Source: Rouxiella sp. S1S-2 | Lineage (GTDB): Bacteria > Pseudomonadota > Gammaproteobacteria > Enterobacterales > Enterobacteriaceae | NCBI RefSeq assembly: GCF_009208105.1 | Contig: NZ_WFKL01000002.1 | Location: 120,130-184,129 of the forward strand | Direction of reading: 5' to 3' | Length of the DNA: 64,000 nt | Shown here: in pieces, positions 1 to 9,085 of the stretch | Position numbering within the stretch: position 1 is the stretch's first letter | How the letters are laid out: the number at the start of each line of letters is the position of its first letter | The notes under the pieces: generated by a model | Database searches by the model: none | What the model was told of the DNA's origin: nothing | The model's input: only the letters and a program-made list of their open reading frames with translations | Program-made: the position numbers and the translations under genes

Positions 1-72
1 GTCAGTTGCAGGATCACGAGATACCGCAACGTTCAGGACGGGAGTATTTGATGTAAGAGTTTGAGATGACAT
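1..72 (-). CDS. N-terminal end of an unidentified gene, cut by the window edge
   Basis: An ATG at 72-70 opens a reading frame that stays open to base 1 (24 codons). A purine-rich AGGGG lies 8 bases upstream, a good ribosome binding site. The peptide begins MSSQTLTSNTPVLNVAVSRD. The protein cannot be identified from so short a piece. It lies downstream of and in the same direction as the XRE/MmyB regulator; regulators of that type often sit next to a short-chain dehydrogenase or other oxidoreductase, but that is family context only. Confidence 0.45.
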   Translation of the reverse strand, partial: MSSQTLTSNTPVLNVAVSRDPATD

Positions 73-172
73 AGTTATTGCCCCTAATGGTTTGTGAGAA
101 GCACGTTGTGTGCTGCTATGAAATCCAGTTTAGGCAGGTTTAATCATCTCAGGAAGGCGTCTTGTTATCCTA

Positions 173-982
173 TTACTGGGAGTCATAGGCAACGTGTCGT
201 GGAATATACGTCACCAGGGAAAGGTCGGGTCTTCCCTCTGGTGTGAGAGCCACGTAGGTAAATTCAATGTGCCCGGAGGTGGGATGTAATAGGCGCTTGC
301 TTCCCTCCCCCATGCCTTTAACCCCTGTATCCTGCCACCACTCCTTGAATTCAGAACTTTTTTCGGAAAGCTCATCGATCAGTTGGTCGAAAGGCTTTTT
401 GTCCTGAGCATGGGCGCGTGACGCACGAAAAACGGAAATCATCCCACGCGCCATCTGCTCCCAATCAAGGATCTGAGTGCGGTAAGGCCGATAAAGAAAC
501 AGAAGGCGCAGCGTATTACGCTCATGAGGTTGCAGCGAACTGTAATCGATAAATAAATCAGCGATGGCATCATTCCAGGTGAGAATATCAAGTCGGGCAT
601 TTCTCACATAGGCAGGAATAGGGTCGATAGCCCGAACGAGGCTTTCCAGGCCGACGCTTACTCCATCATCAAGCTGACGAGGTACAGGCTCCTCGCGCGG
701 TGAAAGGGCAAAAAGGTGGGAGGATTCAACGCGATTGAGTTTAAGCACTTTAGCTATGCGTTGGAGTGCGTCTGCCGAGGGTTTGATCTCTCTTCCCTGC
801 TCAAGCCAGGTATACCAACTCACACTGACACCAGCCAATACAGCAACCTCCTCACGACGTAACCCAGGGGTTCGGCGCGCCCCTTTGAGCATACCGAACT
901 CCTGTGGGTCCAGGCGTGCGCGCCGGCTTACGAGGAAGGCACCCAGTTCTCGACGTTGCTCCGGTGAGGTTTTTTTTACCAT
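173..982 (-). CDS. XRE-family regulator with MmyB-like ligand-binding domain
   Basis: A 269-residue one-component transcription factor. Residues about 10-85 form an N-terminal helix-turn-helix of the XRE class (TPGLRREEVAVLAGVSVSWYT, followed by a WLEQGREIKPS segment). The rest matches the MmyB-like domain: an aromatic core near DPIPAYVRNARLDILTWN and a C-terminal strand ending in a TPEGRPDLSL-type motif. Full length for the family. Members usually control a neighbouring oxidoreductase gene and bind a fatty-acid-like ligand; neither is visible here. It precedes the partial gene at the window start on the same strand, about 100 bp away. Confidence 0.85.
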   Translation of the reverse strand: MVKKTSPEQRRELGAFLVSRRARLDPQEFGMLKGARRTPGLRREEVAVLAGVSVSWYTWLEQGREIKPSADALQRIAKVLKLNRVESSHLFALSPREEPVPRQLDDGVSVGLESLVRAIDPIPAYVRNARLDILTWNDAIADLFIDYSSLQPHERNTLRLLFLYRPYRTQILDWEQMARGMISVFRASRAHAQDKKPFDQLIDELSEKSSEFKEWWQDTGVKGMGEGSKRLLHPTSGHIEFTYVALTPEGRPDLSLVTYIPRHVAYDSQ

Positions 983-1387
983 AAAACATTAATCCCCTGA
1001 TTTGGACATTCACATGGACTGTATGCGAGCTAATTATCTGAGAGTATTTTATAACAGCAAAATTCTGGTTAAACGAAGGTCATAACGATAGAAATCTGTA
1101 AAAAATCACCGAAGCATTCTGGGGTTGGCCACTCCACTTCGCTAGACATTCCACGTAATCAGATATCCTTCTATAAGTATCCCGCTTAACGGGCCGGAAC
1201 TGATATCACTGGCTCTGACACAATGAGCTGAGGACAATGGTGTAATCGGGGAGGCGACGTGATGTGCGGCCTTTATTCTCCCAGAAGCGTAGCCATTTGA
1301 AGATGACATTGTCATGAATTAATCATTCTGGATAGCCCAGTGATGTGCTGTTTAATACATTCCAGACACTCACTGGGCATTCGTCGT
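983..1387. other. Intergenic region, no gene recognised
   Basis: About 400 bp between the regulator start and the subtilase stop. It must hold the regulator promoter near its left end. I see no conserved reading frame. A long-loop inverted repeat just after the subtilase is listed separately. CCACTTCGCTAGACATTCC near 1132-1151 faintly resembles the end of the dispersed repeat family of this window, but too weakly to count as a copy. Confidence 0.5.
1335..1378 (-). terminator. Possible terminator of the subtilase gene
   Basis: GCCCAGTGA (1335-1343) and TCACTGGGC (1370-1378) are perfect 9-bp inverted arms starting 10 bp beyond the subtilase stop. The loop is long (26 nt) and there is no clean T-run, so this is a weak Rho-independent candidate. 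Confidence 0.4.
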
Positions 1388-3844
1388 TTACTTACATTTA
1401 TCGTGCATGTTGCTAGCCCCTAAAGGGCGCCAGACTCCCGAGAGACCATCTGAACCCGGTTCAGTTCCCTGTATCCACCATCCATTGAGCCATTCTTTCC
1501 CTTGCCAGGAGACTTTTTCACAGGCGACGGTATACTTTTTCGTGCTGCTCCACTCTGGCGCTCCGCCAGTTGGCTTAACCTTTTGTAATATGGTGGTTTC
1601 CTGGCTGCTCTGCGCACCGTGTGTATCGGTCACCGTCAGTTTGAAGCGGTAACTGGTTTGATTTTTCACATCCTGCAGACTCACAGAGGCAGTCAGGGTA
1701 CCAGGATTTTTAAGTATCGCCGCTGGGCCTGCAGTCTGCTGCCAGTGATAGCTCAAAGCATCTTTATCCGGGTCATAGCTTCCTGCACCGGACAGGGTCA
1801 CTGTTCCAGCACCGGTGAGCTCGGCAGGCGAGGCACTGGCTTTTGCGACGGGTAGAAGATTGTTCGGTGGTACGGGAATATCGCGCTCACCAAGCGTTAA
1901 TTCAAAATCATCAAAATGAACATCAGAAGTACTCCCGGCTTTCTTCATGGCCTGAACCAGAATTTCTAACACACTGGCTTTAGCAGGTAAAGTTAAGCTT
2001 ACCTTGTTATCCAGCCATTTTTTTGCTAAGCCCGGTGTATCAATGCTGGCAGTTTTAATCGCATTGCCTTTGTTGTCTCTCGCCAGAAGTTTCACTGTGC
2101 CATAATCGCCATCACCCCAGCCGTTGCTCTTAAATCTTAGCGTTGCCGAGGCTTTTCCTGAACTAATCAGATCCTGATCGAGCTTAATTTTTTGACTGAT
2201 TTGATCGGTAGATTCATGGTCGGCGGCACTATCATTAATATGCCCAGTGAAGAAATAATTTCCTGACGCAGGTTTGATGCCATCCTGTGTTTTTATTACC
2301 CGGAACTGGCCTTGAACCCGCCGCCAGCCATTAAGATTGCCCGCTTCTGCGTTGCCATTTTGTAGAGTAGCATTAACAATATCTTCCTCTTCACCGTAAT
2401 CTTTAAGCAATTTATTGATAGCTTTTCTAAGATCGGGTTGAGTACCGATTTTTGAAGAATCATCATTGATAAGTTGAGTACCTGTTTCGGTTAACAATTG
2501 ACGCAATGCTTTAGGTGATATTTTGATGCCATTAGCTTTTGCTACACCGGAAAGACTTGCTGCTGCTCCGGCAACGATCGGATTAGCTGAAGAGGTACCT
2601 CTAAAACCGTTGGTGTACTCGGCATCAGGTTCATTCCATAAATTACCGCCGTCATGGGTCGTACTCACCACATCCTCTCCCCAACTGGCACTATCAACCC
2701 TTGACCCATAGGTACTAAAACCCGCTTTCCCGCCTGATTGTGGCGAAAGCGCCCCCACAATGATAGAGCCGGAATCCCTAATCTTTCGGTCAAATTTACC
2801 TTTAAAAGCGGGGTCATCAAGATTCACATTACCATTTCCTGCCGCCTGAATAACATGGATGCCTTTATCTGTAGCTGCTTTGATATCAGCAAAAAAATGA
2901 TCCTTTACTTCTATAGGTACCAAACAGTTGCTCGCGCAATTGCCAATAGGACCTATGTTGGTCTGCTGCCCAATTTGTACAACATCCCCCGCTTCTAATT
3001 TATCGAGGACATCATAAAGTAATGAATTACCGTCCAAATAACCAAACTTGGATTTATTTGCAATCCCCGTAATACCGAAACCATTATCTTTTCCACCCAT
3101 AATACCCACGGAAGAGGTATCGTGATAATTAATATCTGGACCGGTACCGTTTTTAACAACCTTAAAAGCATAATCATGCAGATCTACATGTTTATTGTTC
3201 CAGGCCCCCCCTTCTTGAGAAACAACTGTCAATCCTTCACCTTCACCACCGTAGACACCTTTAGCATAATCGTAATTAATACCACCAATTTTATAACCAA
3301 CTCCTCGGTCCTCAGGAGCCCTGAGATAATATTGTAGGGAGGTGAAATCTGGAACACTACTTTTCTTAGGTGTTACGTTATAAACAGAACCGCCCTTTAT
3401 TACATTATATCGAGTAACTACTTTAGAGTCGGGATAAGCTATTTCGATGTTTTTTTCTTTTTCTATCTGTGCAAGGAGTGCATTGATATAGTTAATGTCT
3501 TGGGTTTTACTTGCCGGTAAATCAATTTTATAATAAAGATCGAACCCATATTTGTCATCCAGTGCATCCGTCACGCTTTGATTTTTTGAACGTTTATCTT
3601 CAGTATTATAAAGTGGAGAAACATCGATAGCACCACTTTCAAGCATCAGTTTGTTTGATTGTATAACAGACTGGTTTAAAACACTTCTTTGCGATACCTT
3701 CTCTTTTTTTAATTTTACAATAATTGAACTGTATTCAATACCCTCTACAGCCCAATAATCAATAACACCAGAAGCAGCCGTCGCCAGATTTGCAGAAAAA
3801 GCCCCTATAATAAGAGTGGCGCCAACAGATAGTCGAAATTTCAT
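1388..3844 (-). CDS. Secreted subtilisin-like (S8) protease with PKD and chitin-binding modules
   Basis: An 818-residue exported protein. Residues 1-23 are a Sec signal peptide with an ATA-A cleavage site. A propeptide-like region follows to about 150, then an S8 fold to about 485. Visible catalytic landmarks are H241 in HDTSSVGIMGG, oxyanion N337 in AAGNGN and nucleophile S418 in RGTSSANP. The strand that should carry the catalytic Asp reads TVVSQEGGAW (206-215) and has no Asp; E211 is the nearest acid. Residues about 490-655 look like a beta-sandwich module, 660-755 a PKD domain (GAGSYDPDKDALSYHW), and 762-810 a tryptophan-rich CBM5/12 chitin-binding module. The CBM suggests binding to chitin or another polysaccharide surface. 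Transcribed alone. Whether it is catalytically active is uncertain. Confidence 0.85.
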   Translation of the reverse strand: MKFRLSVGATLIIGAFSANLATAASGVIDYWAVEGIEYSSIIVKLKKEKVSQRSVLNQSVIQSNKLMLESGAIDVSPLYNTEDKRSKNQSVTDALDDKYGFDLYYKIDLPASKTQDINYINALLAQIEKEKNIEIAYPDSKVVTRYNVIKGGSVYNVTPKKSSVPDFTSLQYYLRAPEDRGVGYKIGGINYDYAKGVYGGEGEGLTVVSQEGGAWNNKHVDLHDYAFKVVKNGTGPDINYHDTSSVGIMGGKDNGFGITGIANKSKFGYLDGNSLLYDVLDKLEAGDVVQIGQQTNIGPIGNCASNCLVPIEVKDHFFADIKAATDKGIHVIQAAGNGNVNLDDPAFKGKFDRKIRDSGSIIVGALSPQSGGKAGFSTYGSRVDSASWGEDVVSTTHDGGNLWNEPDAEYTNGFRGTSSANPIVAGAAASLSGVAKANGIKISPKALRQLLTETGTQLINDDSSKIGTQPDLRKAINKLLKDYGEEEDIVNATLQNGNAEAGNLNGWRRVQGQFRVIKTQDGIKPASGNYFFTGHINDSAADHESTDQISQKIKLDQDLISSGKASATLRFKSNGWGDGDYGTVKLLARDNKGNAIKTASIDTPGLAKKWLDNKVSLTLPAKASVLEILVQAMKKAGSTSDVHFDDFELTLGERDIPVPPNNLLPVAKASASPAELTGAGTVTLSGAGSYDPDKDALSYHWQQTAGPAAILKNPGTLTASVSLQDVKNQTSYRFKLTVTDTHGAQSSQETTILQKVKPTGGAPEWSSTKKYTVACEKVSWQGKEWLNGWWIQGTEPGSDGLSGVWRPLGASNMHDKCK

Positions 3845-4497
3845 TTATTACTCTTAACATATTTAATATTTTGAATTATTCTATTGGAGTTATAAGGATA
3901 GGTATATAAGTACATTGTTCTATTAATGGAGAAACTTCTTTTTGCGAGTGAAATTTTTTAACCCTCGACGATATTTTCGGCAGCCAGCGGGAGAGCTCTG
4001 TCGCATTAAGGAGTCCGCTCAGAGTATCATGGAGAAAACTCAGAATGGAATTCGCTATGATAGATATGCAGAGCCAGAAAAAGGAGTAAACAACGCTTCT
4101 AAGCGGGTAGAAGTGCCTAAGTTTACCCGCTTATTTCCCAAGCCATTCTGGCTCTTAATGATGCCGCCCGAGTTTTGTTATAATAATAAGCCCTCGCAAT
4201 GAGATGCCAGACGATATTACGATTTTTTAAAGTGAATGTAAGCACAGGCAAAGCAAAACGAGTCAAGGCACTGATTGATTTATTAATGAAGAAGACCCAA
4301 AAATAGCGACTAACATAGCCTGTTAAACGTCCACATCAGTTTGCAGGAGGATCTCTAAAAGTGGATTGAACGATTGTGCGGGATTCATATAGAAGCTTTT
4401 CATCATTTATTACTATGTGGTAAAATGTGAAAATTCCTCTTGCAAGCTTAGGAATTAATTATATAACCGTGCTATTGCCATTATTGAGGAATGTCCT
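3845..4497. other. Intergenic region with a hairpin and a possible LysR C-terminal scrap
   Basis: About 650 AT-rich bases between two divergent genes, so it should hold the promoters of both. A near-perfect stem is made by AAGCGGGTA (4101-4109) and TACCCGCTT (4124-4132) with one extra pair outside; it has no T-run. Bases 4232-4306 read in frame as VNVSTGKAKRVKALIDLLMK plus four more residues and a stop, which resembles the last residues of LysR-type regulators. This could be a gene remnant, but it is too short to be sure. An 86-codon open frame at 3942-4202 has no recognisable protein features. Confidence 0.35.
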
Positions 4498-5028
4498 GTG
4501 GAACTGAGAACTGAACGTCTGCATCTGTGCCCGGTAAGAGAACAAGATCTCGAAGATTTATTCCGGATTTACGGCGATCCAGCGACTAATACCTTCAATC
4601 CAGCAGGACCTTATCCTGACATCGGTCACGCTAAAAATGTTCTGATGAGATGGGTACAGCACTGGAGTCAGCATGAATTTGGTTGCTGGGCAATAACTGA
4701 AAAGGATGCTCCTGCAAGGGTAATAGGTTTTGGTGGCATCAGCATTCGAAACTTTGGAGAAGTAGTTGTGAATAATCTGGGCTATCGGTTGGCAACAGAA
4801 GCCTGGGGAAAGGGATATGCAACAGAGTTTGCCCGGTTTTCAGTGGAACATGGCTTCAATAATCTCGATCTCCAGGAAATATCAGCAACTGTCAGAGCAG
4901 ATCATCAGGCTTCACAAAATGTCCTCAAAAAATCAGGTCTCCGGTTCATTAGGGAAATTCATGATGTCGAAAATGCCGCTCCAAGTCTGCTTTTTTCTCT
5001 CACCAAAAAAGAATGGCTAAAGGCATAA
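4498..5028 (+). CDS. GNAT-family N-acetyltransferase (RimJ/RimL type)
   Basis: A 176-residue cytosolic acetyl-CoA-dependent acetyltransferase. The N-terminal ELRTERLHLCPVREQDLEDL is typical of the RimJ/RimL subgroup. The acetyl-CoA loop appears as EAWGKGYATE near residues 100-109, followed by a helix and a final NVLKKSGLRF segment. The start is a GTG at 4498, with GAGGA at 4486-4490 upstream; an ATG at 4491 is out of frame. Substrate unknown: the subgroup includes ribosomal-protein acetyltransferases and many antibiotic- or metabolite-modifying enzymes. Monocistronic. Confidence 0.85.
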   Translation: MELRTERLHLCPVREQDLEDLFRIYGDPATNTFNPAGPYPDIGHAKNVLMRWVQHWSQHEFGCWAITEKDAPARVIGFGGISIRNFGEVVVNNLGYRLATEAWGKGYATEFARFSVEHGFNNLDLQEISATVRADHQASQNVLKKSGLRFIREIHDVENAAPSLLFSLTKKEWLKA

Positions 5029-5238
5029 TGCAATATGACTTCTCACCAGCGCTCTTGCAAACCCGTTGTAGTTTTAAGTACCTGTATGGATTATCCATTC
5101 TGACTCATTAATTGCTACCGCCTTCACAGGGGGCGCTCATCTCATTACCCGTAGTTTTAGCTCCCTCACTTCCGCTATTTATTGATGCAAGGGTAATTTG
5201 AACGTTCAGGAAGCGCTTGATGCGTTGGCCCATTATTA

Positions 5239-5565
5239 TTATGTACTGATCAGGCGCTTGAATAATAGCTGCTGAATATCCTGACTATGCGACAAGATAG
5301 CATGAGCAGTTATTGTATTCCCTTCGACAGAATACAATATTCTGTAACCTTCACGGGTGTTACATTCCCGATATTTAGCACAGCCAATTTTAAGTAACTC
5401 GGGGCAAATTTGACAACCAAGAGGGAAATCCGTTACGCGTGTTTCAAAATCCCCGAGAATTTCAGTGACCACTGTCTTGGGTTCAACATTGATACGCCGC
5501 AAATAGTGGGCGATGTCCTCAATACAAATCTTTACCGTATGCGTGTATTCAATCACAACAGGCAT
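5239..5565 (-). CDS. ParE/RelE-superfamily toxin
   Basis: A 108-residue protein with the RelE/ParE layout: an N-terminal beta strand (VVIEYTHTV), a helical hairpin, then strands ending in YRILYSVEGNTITAHAILSHSQD, the C-terminal core of these toxins. RelE members cleave ribosome-bound mRNA and ParE members poison gyrase; the sequence does not decide between them. It follows the antitoxin gene with one base between the antitoxin stop and this ATG, so the two are translationally coupled. The CxxC-like cysteines in the middle (QICPELLKIGC) are unusual for the family. Confidence 0.78.
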   Translation of the reverse strand: MPVVIEYTHTVKICIEDIAHYLRRINVEPKTVVTEILGDFETRVTDFPLGCQICPELLKIGCAKYRECNTREGYRILYSVEGNTITAHAILSHSQDIQQLLFKRLIST

Positions 5566-5566
5566 A

Positions 5567-5794
5567 TTAGAGGCCTGCTAAAAGCTGGTTTTTGGAATAG
5601 ACCTTACCGTCCAATTTATCTTTCTCTGAAAGTGTTAGCAGCTTAAGCAGAGCGATAGCATTCTCGCGCTCCTGTTGCGCCTCATAAGATTCTATGACAT
5701 AGGCGGGGATGCCATTTTGCGTGACCAAGATTGGCTCGGCCAGGTCGAGCGTGGCCGCATTTTTTTTCACATAACTGATTGTTTCATGTTTCAT
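5567..5794 (-). CDS. Phd/YefM-family antitoxin
   Basis: A 75-residue antitoxin. The N-terminal SYVKKNAATLDLAEPILVTQ is the Phd/YefM dimerisation and DNA-binding fold, including the typical PILVTQNGIPAYVIESYE stretch. The C-terminal third is helical and acidic and should wrap the toxin. First gene of the toxin-antitoxin operon; proteins of this family repress their own promoter, and a plausible promoter with repeated CTAAATT motifs lies directly upstream. Family assignment is strong. Confidence 0.85.
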   Translation of the reverse strand: MKHETISYVKKNAATLDLAEPILVTQNGIPAYVIESYEAQQERENAIALLKLLTLSEKDKLDGKVYSKNQLLAGL

Positions 5795-5822
5795 AGTAAA
5801 TCTCGCTTTGTGACGAGGTTTA

Positions 5823-5851
5823 AATTTAGTCCTAATTTAGACTCGTTGCAA
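5823..5851 (-). promoter_or_regulatory. Likely promoter of the Phd-ParE operon
   Basis: On the minus strand a TTGCAA (-35, plus bases 5846-5851) is separated by 17 bases from TAAATT (-10, plus bases 5823-5828), about 30 bp before the antitoxin ATG. CTAAATT occurs twice across the spacer and -10 (plus strand AATTTAG), a possible antitoxin operator. Confidence 0.5.
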
Positions 5852-6211
5852 GATTTGCTACGTTTTACGTCTAACGGCGAATGACTAACCTAAATCTTAG
5901 TTATTTGAATCAATTGGTTATGTATTCAGCTACCTTTTTAGACTCCCACCCTGCGAATTGTTCAGCGTTACACGGCGAATCATAGTATTCGCCAGAATTT
6001 GCCTAATGAAGTTGCACTTCATTTAGTCGTTGAGGGTGTGAACCGCTCATTATCGATCTTTAGGATATCGAAGGTATCACCCTTAAAAACACGAGCAACG
6101 ACTCCCGTTATATCTCCCCATGAAGCTAGAATTACTCGTTCCAACATGGGTAAGTCTGTAAGCGTCTTTTGATTCCTTAAACATCCGTGGTGCGGTCAAA
6201 GCACGTCTCTT
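5852..6211. other. Intergenic region with a short perfect hairpin
   Basis: About 360 bases between the toxin-antitoxin promoter and the end of the AraC gene. A tight hairpin is formed by AATGAAGT (6005-6012) and ACTTCATT (6016-6023) with a 3-base loop. No reading frame with recognisable features. Possibly decayed sequence. Confidence 0.4.
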
Positions 6212-7102
6212 TCACCCATTTATGGCTTTTCGCAACTGCGCCATATCCTTAAGGGGCGGTAGGCCAAAAGCGCGGAAATAGTCCCGGTTAAACTGCGGAA
6301 CGCTGCGGTAGCCAACCTCTTGTGCCACAAATGTTACGCTCTGCTGTCGGCCCAACAACAGGGTGCGGGCATGCAGCAATCTGACGCGTTTTTGATACTG
6401 CAGCGGGCTCATGGCAGTGACTGATTTAAAATGACGATGAAAAGCCGAGACGCTCATCGCCTCTCGCTCGGCCAGAGATTCCACAACAAAATCCTCAGCG
6501 AAGTTGTGCCTTAACCAACGTATGGCATCGCCAATTCGGGCCATCATCGTACCGGGCGAAGCGATGTCTCTCAACATCCACCCGTGTGGTCCTTTTAGAA
6601 CGTGATAGAGAATTTCGCGTTCATAACTGGGAGCCAGAGCGGCAATATCCTCAGGGGTTTTCATTAACCGAAGCATTCTGACCCAGGCATCCAGAAGTTC
6701 TGACGTCACGGCGGCAACTGAGAAACCGCCCTCTGGGCGACATAGTGCTGCCGCAGGCGGCAGATCGTGCAACAAGGCTGCAATGCGCTGCGGTTCCAGC
6801 GTCAGACTGATGGCGAGGTAAGGCGCCCCTGCCGAACTGGGGTGAACCGCGCCTATGGCGGGTAAATCTACCGACATCACGAAATATGAGGCCGGATCGT
6901 AATGGAATACACGCTCTCCCACCGTCATCGATTTACTTCCCGTGAGGATCAGATTGACCATCGGTTCATATACGGCTGCCAGGGCATGGGCGGGAATGTT
7001 TCCCTGCACCATGGCAACACGGGGTATGCCTGTTTCAGTTCGCCAATTGCTGGCATGTGCCGCCAGTTTCCGAAGTTCATCCAACTGACGTTGTACCGTC
7101 AT
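6212..7102 (-). CDS. AraC-family regulator with AraC_N domain
   Basis: A 296-residue regulator. Residues about 20-190 form the AraC_N cupin-like sensing domain (NLILTGSKSMTVGERVFHYDPASYFV is the signature). Residues about 195-290 hold the two helix-turn-helix motifs (AMSVSAFHRHFKSVTAMSPLQYQK and VAQEVGYRSVPQFNRDYFRAFG). Divergent from the SDR/VOC operon, with 131 bp between start codons, and very likely its regulator. AraC_N regulators commonly control aldehyde or quinone reductases; the ligand is unknown. Confidence 0.85.
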   Translation of the reverse strand: MTVQRQLDELRKLAAHASNWRTETGIPRVAMVQGNIPAHALAAVYEPMVNLILTGSKSMTVGERVFHYDPASYFVMSVDLPAIGAVHPSSAGAPYLAISLTLEPQRIAALLHDLPPAAALCRPEGGFSVAAVTSELLDAWVRMLRLMKTPEDIAALAPSYEREILYHVLKGPHGWMLRDIASPGTMMARIGDAIRWLRHNFAEDFVVESLAEREAMSVSAFHRHFKSVTAMSPLQYQKRVRLLHARTLLLGRQQSVTFVAQEVGYRSVPQFNRDYFRAFGLPPLKDMAQLRKAING

Positions 7103-7233
7103 TACCCCTCCCGGTTGTTAAGATTTAGTGAGCATAAAGCAGAAACAGGCAAGAATCGAGTAGCAATGGAGAAGCCTTGTCGTCACCTTTTCTTTACGCT
7201 TATCACACCGAAAATCAAGAAAGAGAGTGCCTC

Positions 7234-7977
7234 ATGAAAATTGTTTTAATCACCGGCGGTAGCAGCGGTATAGGTGCGAGCGCGGCCTTGCAATGTGCGG
7301 CACGTGGCATGGGGGTGGTTATTACTTATCTCCATCAGCCCGACGCGGCTAACGATATCGTCAGGCAAGTCGAAGCTAACGGCGGTAAGGCGGTTTCGAT
7401 CAGACTTGATGTGGCGTGCATCGAGTCGTTTCCAGCGTTTCGTGAAACGCTGGAGGCGTTACTGGCTAAAGTCTGGGATCGTGCCAGCTTCGACGCCCTG
7501 GTCAATAACGCCGGGTTTGGGCTGTTTAGCCCGATAGTCAGCGTGACAGAACGTGAATTCGATAGCTTGTTCAACGTACATCTTAAAGGACCTTTCTTTT
7601 TGACGCAGTCCCTGCTGCCGCTGCTGGCTGATAGCGGGCAGATCATCAATATCACCAGCGCGACGACGCGCGTGGCGACGGCCGGTGTGGCCCCTTATGC
7701 CGCATTCAAAGGCGGACTTGAAGTGCTGACCCGCTATATGGCCAAAGAGTTCGCGCCGCGCCACATTCGTGCAAACTCCGTATCTCCGGGGGCGATCCGT
7801 ACTCGACTGGGCGGTGGATTGAATGATGAGTTCGAGGCTTTGCTGGCTTCACAAACTGCCCTCGGGCGCGTGGGTGAACCTGATGATGTCGGGCGGGTGA
7901 TCGCGAGCCTAATTTCCGATGAAAATGGTTGGCTTAACGCCCAGTCAATCGAAGTCGCCGGCGGCTATCACATCTAA
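7234..7977 (+). CDS. Short-chain dehydrogenase/reductase (SDR)
   Basis: A 247-residue classical SDR, cytosolic NAD(P)H-dependent oxidoreductase. The nucleotide-binding TGGSSGIG is at residues 7-14, NNAG near 94-97, the catalytic Ser in NITSATT, and the Tyr/Lys pair in YAAFK. The C-terminal GQ-type loop is present as NAQSIEVAGGYHI. I chose the ATG at 7234, preceded by AAGAGAG; an upstream in-frame ATG at 7177 would add a non-SDR extension. First gene of an operon with a VOC protein and a broken third gene. Substrate unknown. Confidence 0.85.
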   Translation: MKIVLITGGSSGIGASAALQCAARGMGVVITYLHQPDAANDIVRQVEANGGKAVSIRLDVACIESFPAFRETLEALLAKVWDRASFDALVNNAGFGLFSPIVSVTEREFDSLFNVHLKGPFFLTQSLLPLLADSGQIINITSATTRVATAGVAPYAAFKGGLEVLTRYMAKEFAPRHIRANSVSPGAIRTRLGGGLNDEFEALLASQTALGRVGEPDDVGRVIASLISDENGWLNAQSIEVAGGYHI

Positions 7978-7995
7978 TTTGTTTTGGGAGAGACT

Positions 7996-8394
7996 ATGCT
8001 CGATCATATTTTTATTTCTGTAAGCGATATCGCCCGCTCTGTTGCATTTTATACAGCCGCGCTGTTTCCGTTAGGCATTACGTCGCATGTTGATTATGAC
8101 GGCAGTGATGGACCTGCAGGTCATCCCGATCTTAAGGGGTTTGGCGCCAATGGCCGCATTTTCTTCTGGCTGCGTGAAGGGGCCGCCGCAGGCAGTGCAA
8201 CGCATATTGGCTTTGCAGCCACGAGCAAAGCGATGGTTGAGGAAACCTACGCCGCTGCCATGAATGCCGGGGCTTTGGATAACGGCGCACCGGGCGCACG
8301 ACTGTATTACGACCCACGCTATTATGCCGCCGGAATTATCGATCCTGACGGCTACACCCTGGAATTTGTCTATAAAAGTTGGCAGCACAATTGA
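7996..8394 (+). CDS. VOC-superfamily (glyoxalase/dioxygenase fold) protein
   Basis: A 132-residue protein with the vicinal-oxygen-chelate fold: the start MLDHIFISVSDIARSVAFY and the end IDPDGYTLEFVYK carry the two typical half-site motifs, with the metal-ligand Glu in the latter. Members include glyoxalases, dioxygenases and resistance proteins, so activity is undetermined. The ATG at 7996 follows GGGAGAG; an upstream TTG at 7984 is less likely. It lies 18 bp after the SDR, and its stop overlaps the next start (TGATG). Confidence 0.8.
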   Translation: MLDHIFISVSDIARSVAFYTAALFPLGITSHVDYDGSDGPAGHPDLKGFGANGRIFFWLREGAAAGSATHIGFAATSKAMVEETYAAAMNAGALDNGAPGARLYYDPRYYAAGIIDPDGYTLEFVYKSWQHN

Positions 8395-8540
8395 TGATGA
8401 AAACATTGCTTATTTACGGTGCTACTGGCTATACCGGCCGTATGATTGCGAAACAGGCCAAAACTGTCGGCCTTCCCGGAGTCGTTCTGGCCAGCAAGGG
8501 CGAGAAGCGGCTATGCATTACCTTGCTAACCAGGTTGTGA
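8394..8540 (+). pseudogene. Truncated saccharopine-dehydrogenase-like gene (NADP-binding N-terminus only)
   Basis: An ATG overlapping the VOC stop codon opens a 48-codon frame reading MMKTLLIYGATGYTGRMIAK and on to a stop at 8538. YGATGYTG is the Rossmann nucleotide-binding motif of the saccharopine dehydrogenase/trans-acting enoyl reductase group, which normally runs to 350-400 residues. Homology appears to end near residue 37 (ASKGEK), after which the frame reads unrelated sequence. The preserved TGATG coupling shows it was once the third gene of the SDR-VOC operon. I infer that a deletion removed the rest. Confidence 0.6.
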
Positions 8541-9085
8541 CGGGGAACGATTACCGGAAGCTGATATGAAGAAGAAAGACTCACAGGAGAAAAAGACGGC
8601 AAGCATACTCGAACTTAGCGCCCCTTATGCCGTAGCGGTGAAATGCCGTTGTGTCAGCGATGGAAGCCCGAAGGGGTGAGACAGTTCGCCTGGTTCAATG
8701 CGAAAACACGACGTAGCGCCCGGACACTGTGACCCTCCCCCAAAATCCTGCTTCATTCAGAAACAGAATGCCTGCATGACAAACACTCCCCTGAAGGAAG
8801 ATTGTGTCGGTGAAGAAGTCACAGTCCCAAATATCTAAACTTCTTTCCAATAATGAGTAATTTAATACGCATAAGACTCTAATAAATCACTATTTAGAGA
8901 GAAATAAGTTACATTATCTTACTTTTACCTCGCTCTTTAGTGCCATTAGAAAACAAAGCCATTCTATGCTACGAGTAGTAAAGGTAACAATAATAGCCAA
9001 AAAAACTAATAAAGAGTAAAGTAGGTTACACAAACGACATGCATGCAAATTAATGAGTAATATATCGCTCATGCAATGAGGTGAT
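8541..9085. other. Intergenic region upstream of the HipA-type gene
   Basis: About 545 bases. A 37-codon frame (8566-8679, MKKKDSQEKKTASILELSAP...) has a modest ribosome binding site but no recognisable homology, so it is not called as a gene. From about 8860 the sequence turns very AT-rich and should hold the hipA-type promoter. Short inverted segments (ACTTTTACC near 8920 and GTAAAGGTAA near 8980) could be operator half-sites for the downstream XRE protein. Confidence 0.35.

Noticed and set aside
735..992. Open frames opposite the XRE, LysR, ABC and tetronate genes
   Set aside because: They are antisense or shifted-frame shadows of well-supported genes and contain no recognisable domains.
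3942..4202. 86-codon open frame on the plus strand
   Set aside because: No ribosome binding site, no recognisable domain, and a hairpin (4101-4132) runs through it.
5239..5794. The toxin-antitoxin pair as part of a plasmid or prophage
   Set aside because: No replication, conjugation or phage genes are nearby; a chromosomal accessory location is the simpler reading.
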